Source of the DNA: Candidatus Bathyarchaeota archaeon
GTDB lineage: Archaea > Thermoproteota > Bathyarchaeia > RBG-16-48-13 > GCA-020355125
Assembly (NCBI GenBank): GCA_030670615.1
Contig: DAOVBJ010000004.1
Location: forward strand, 1-14,660
Direction: 5' to 3'
DNA length: 14,660 bases
Position 1 is the stretch's first letter; each line of letters starts with the position of its first letter. Under the pieces are notes generated by a model, which ran no database searches, was not told the origin of the DNA, and saw only the letters and a program-made list of their open reading frames with translations. The position numbers and the translations under genes were made by a program. Of this stretch, positions 14,531 to 14,660 are shown in pieces.

Positions 14531-14660
14531 CTATCGTCTGAGCTTAGGTTGCTCTCTTCCGAGCCTGGCCAGGTTCACCCAGCGAATGCGGAAACAACCT
14601 CCCTCCGAAGATTGCCCCACAACCGTGAGCCCCAGAGGACGAAGATTCATGGCGACTAAG
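14531..14660 (-). CDS. Possible C-terminal part of a gene running off the right edge
   Basis: A minus-strand frame is open from the right edge to TAG at 14531-14533. It ends in a basic segment (FRIRWVNLARLGREQPKLRR). An ATG at 14650 lies inside it without a ribosome binding site, so the real start, if any, is beyond the window. A plus-strand frame across 14460-14660 is also open but reads as an Arg/Pro/Ser-rich shadow. I do not recognise the product. Confidence 0.25.
   Translation of the reverse strand, partial: LVAMNLRPLGLTVVGQSSEGGCFRIRWVNLARLGREQPKLRR

Noticed and set aside
1..14660. CRISPR array, insertion sequence or prophage features
   Set aside because: No regularly spaced repeats, transposase motifs, terminal inverted repeats or phage genes were seen. 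The region reads as core chromosome.

Overview
The window looks like a chromosomal segment of an archaeon of the TACK group. The main reason is a cdvA gene next to ESCRT-III and Vps4-type genes: CdvA is known from TACK lineages and not from Asgard archaea or Euryarchaeota. BRE/TATA-like promoters, T-tract terminators and GTG/TTG starts with GGAGG-type ribosome binding sites also fit. The proton-pumping pyrophosphatase together with a CooC-type ATPase would suit a Bathyarchaeia-like anaerobe, but that placement is a guess. I see no rRNA, tRNA, CRISPR array or insertion sequence.

Layout, left to right. Positions 109-2094 (minus) encode a membrane pyrophosphatase of the K+-independent H+-pumping type. 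Positions 2551-5268 (plus) encode a P2A-type Ca2+ ATPase with an intact two-site calcium signature. Everything further right is on the minus strand, so transcription reads right to left. At the right end is a CooC/MinD-like ATPase (13562-14353), followed by a possible coupled small membrane protein (13358-13552). Next come a single-OB-fold ssDNA-binding protein (12948-13247) and a tight three-gene operon (12528 to 9186). The last block is a four-gene ESCRT division cluster: ESCRT-III paralog, cdvA, cdvB with winged helix, and cdvC/Vps4 (8955 to 5505).

The three-gene operon is the most interesting part. It encodes a short 648-residue SMC ATPase, a kleisin-like protein and a tandem winged-helix protein. 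The SMC heads carry signatures that I recall as typical of eukaryotic Smc5 and Smc6, not of bacterial SMC, Rad50 or MukB. The winged-helix protein resembles the MAGE/Nse3 family, and the kleisin would then be the Nse4 counterpart. The genes touch or are 1 nt apart, with ribosome binding sites placed for coupling. I read this as a minimal archaeal Smc5/6-like SMC-kleisin-kite complex. It lies between an SSB gene and the cell-division genes, which suggests a chromosome maintenance and segregation neighbourhood linked to ESCRT-driven division. The family assignments come from motif reading and remembered family sequences. No database search was possible.
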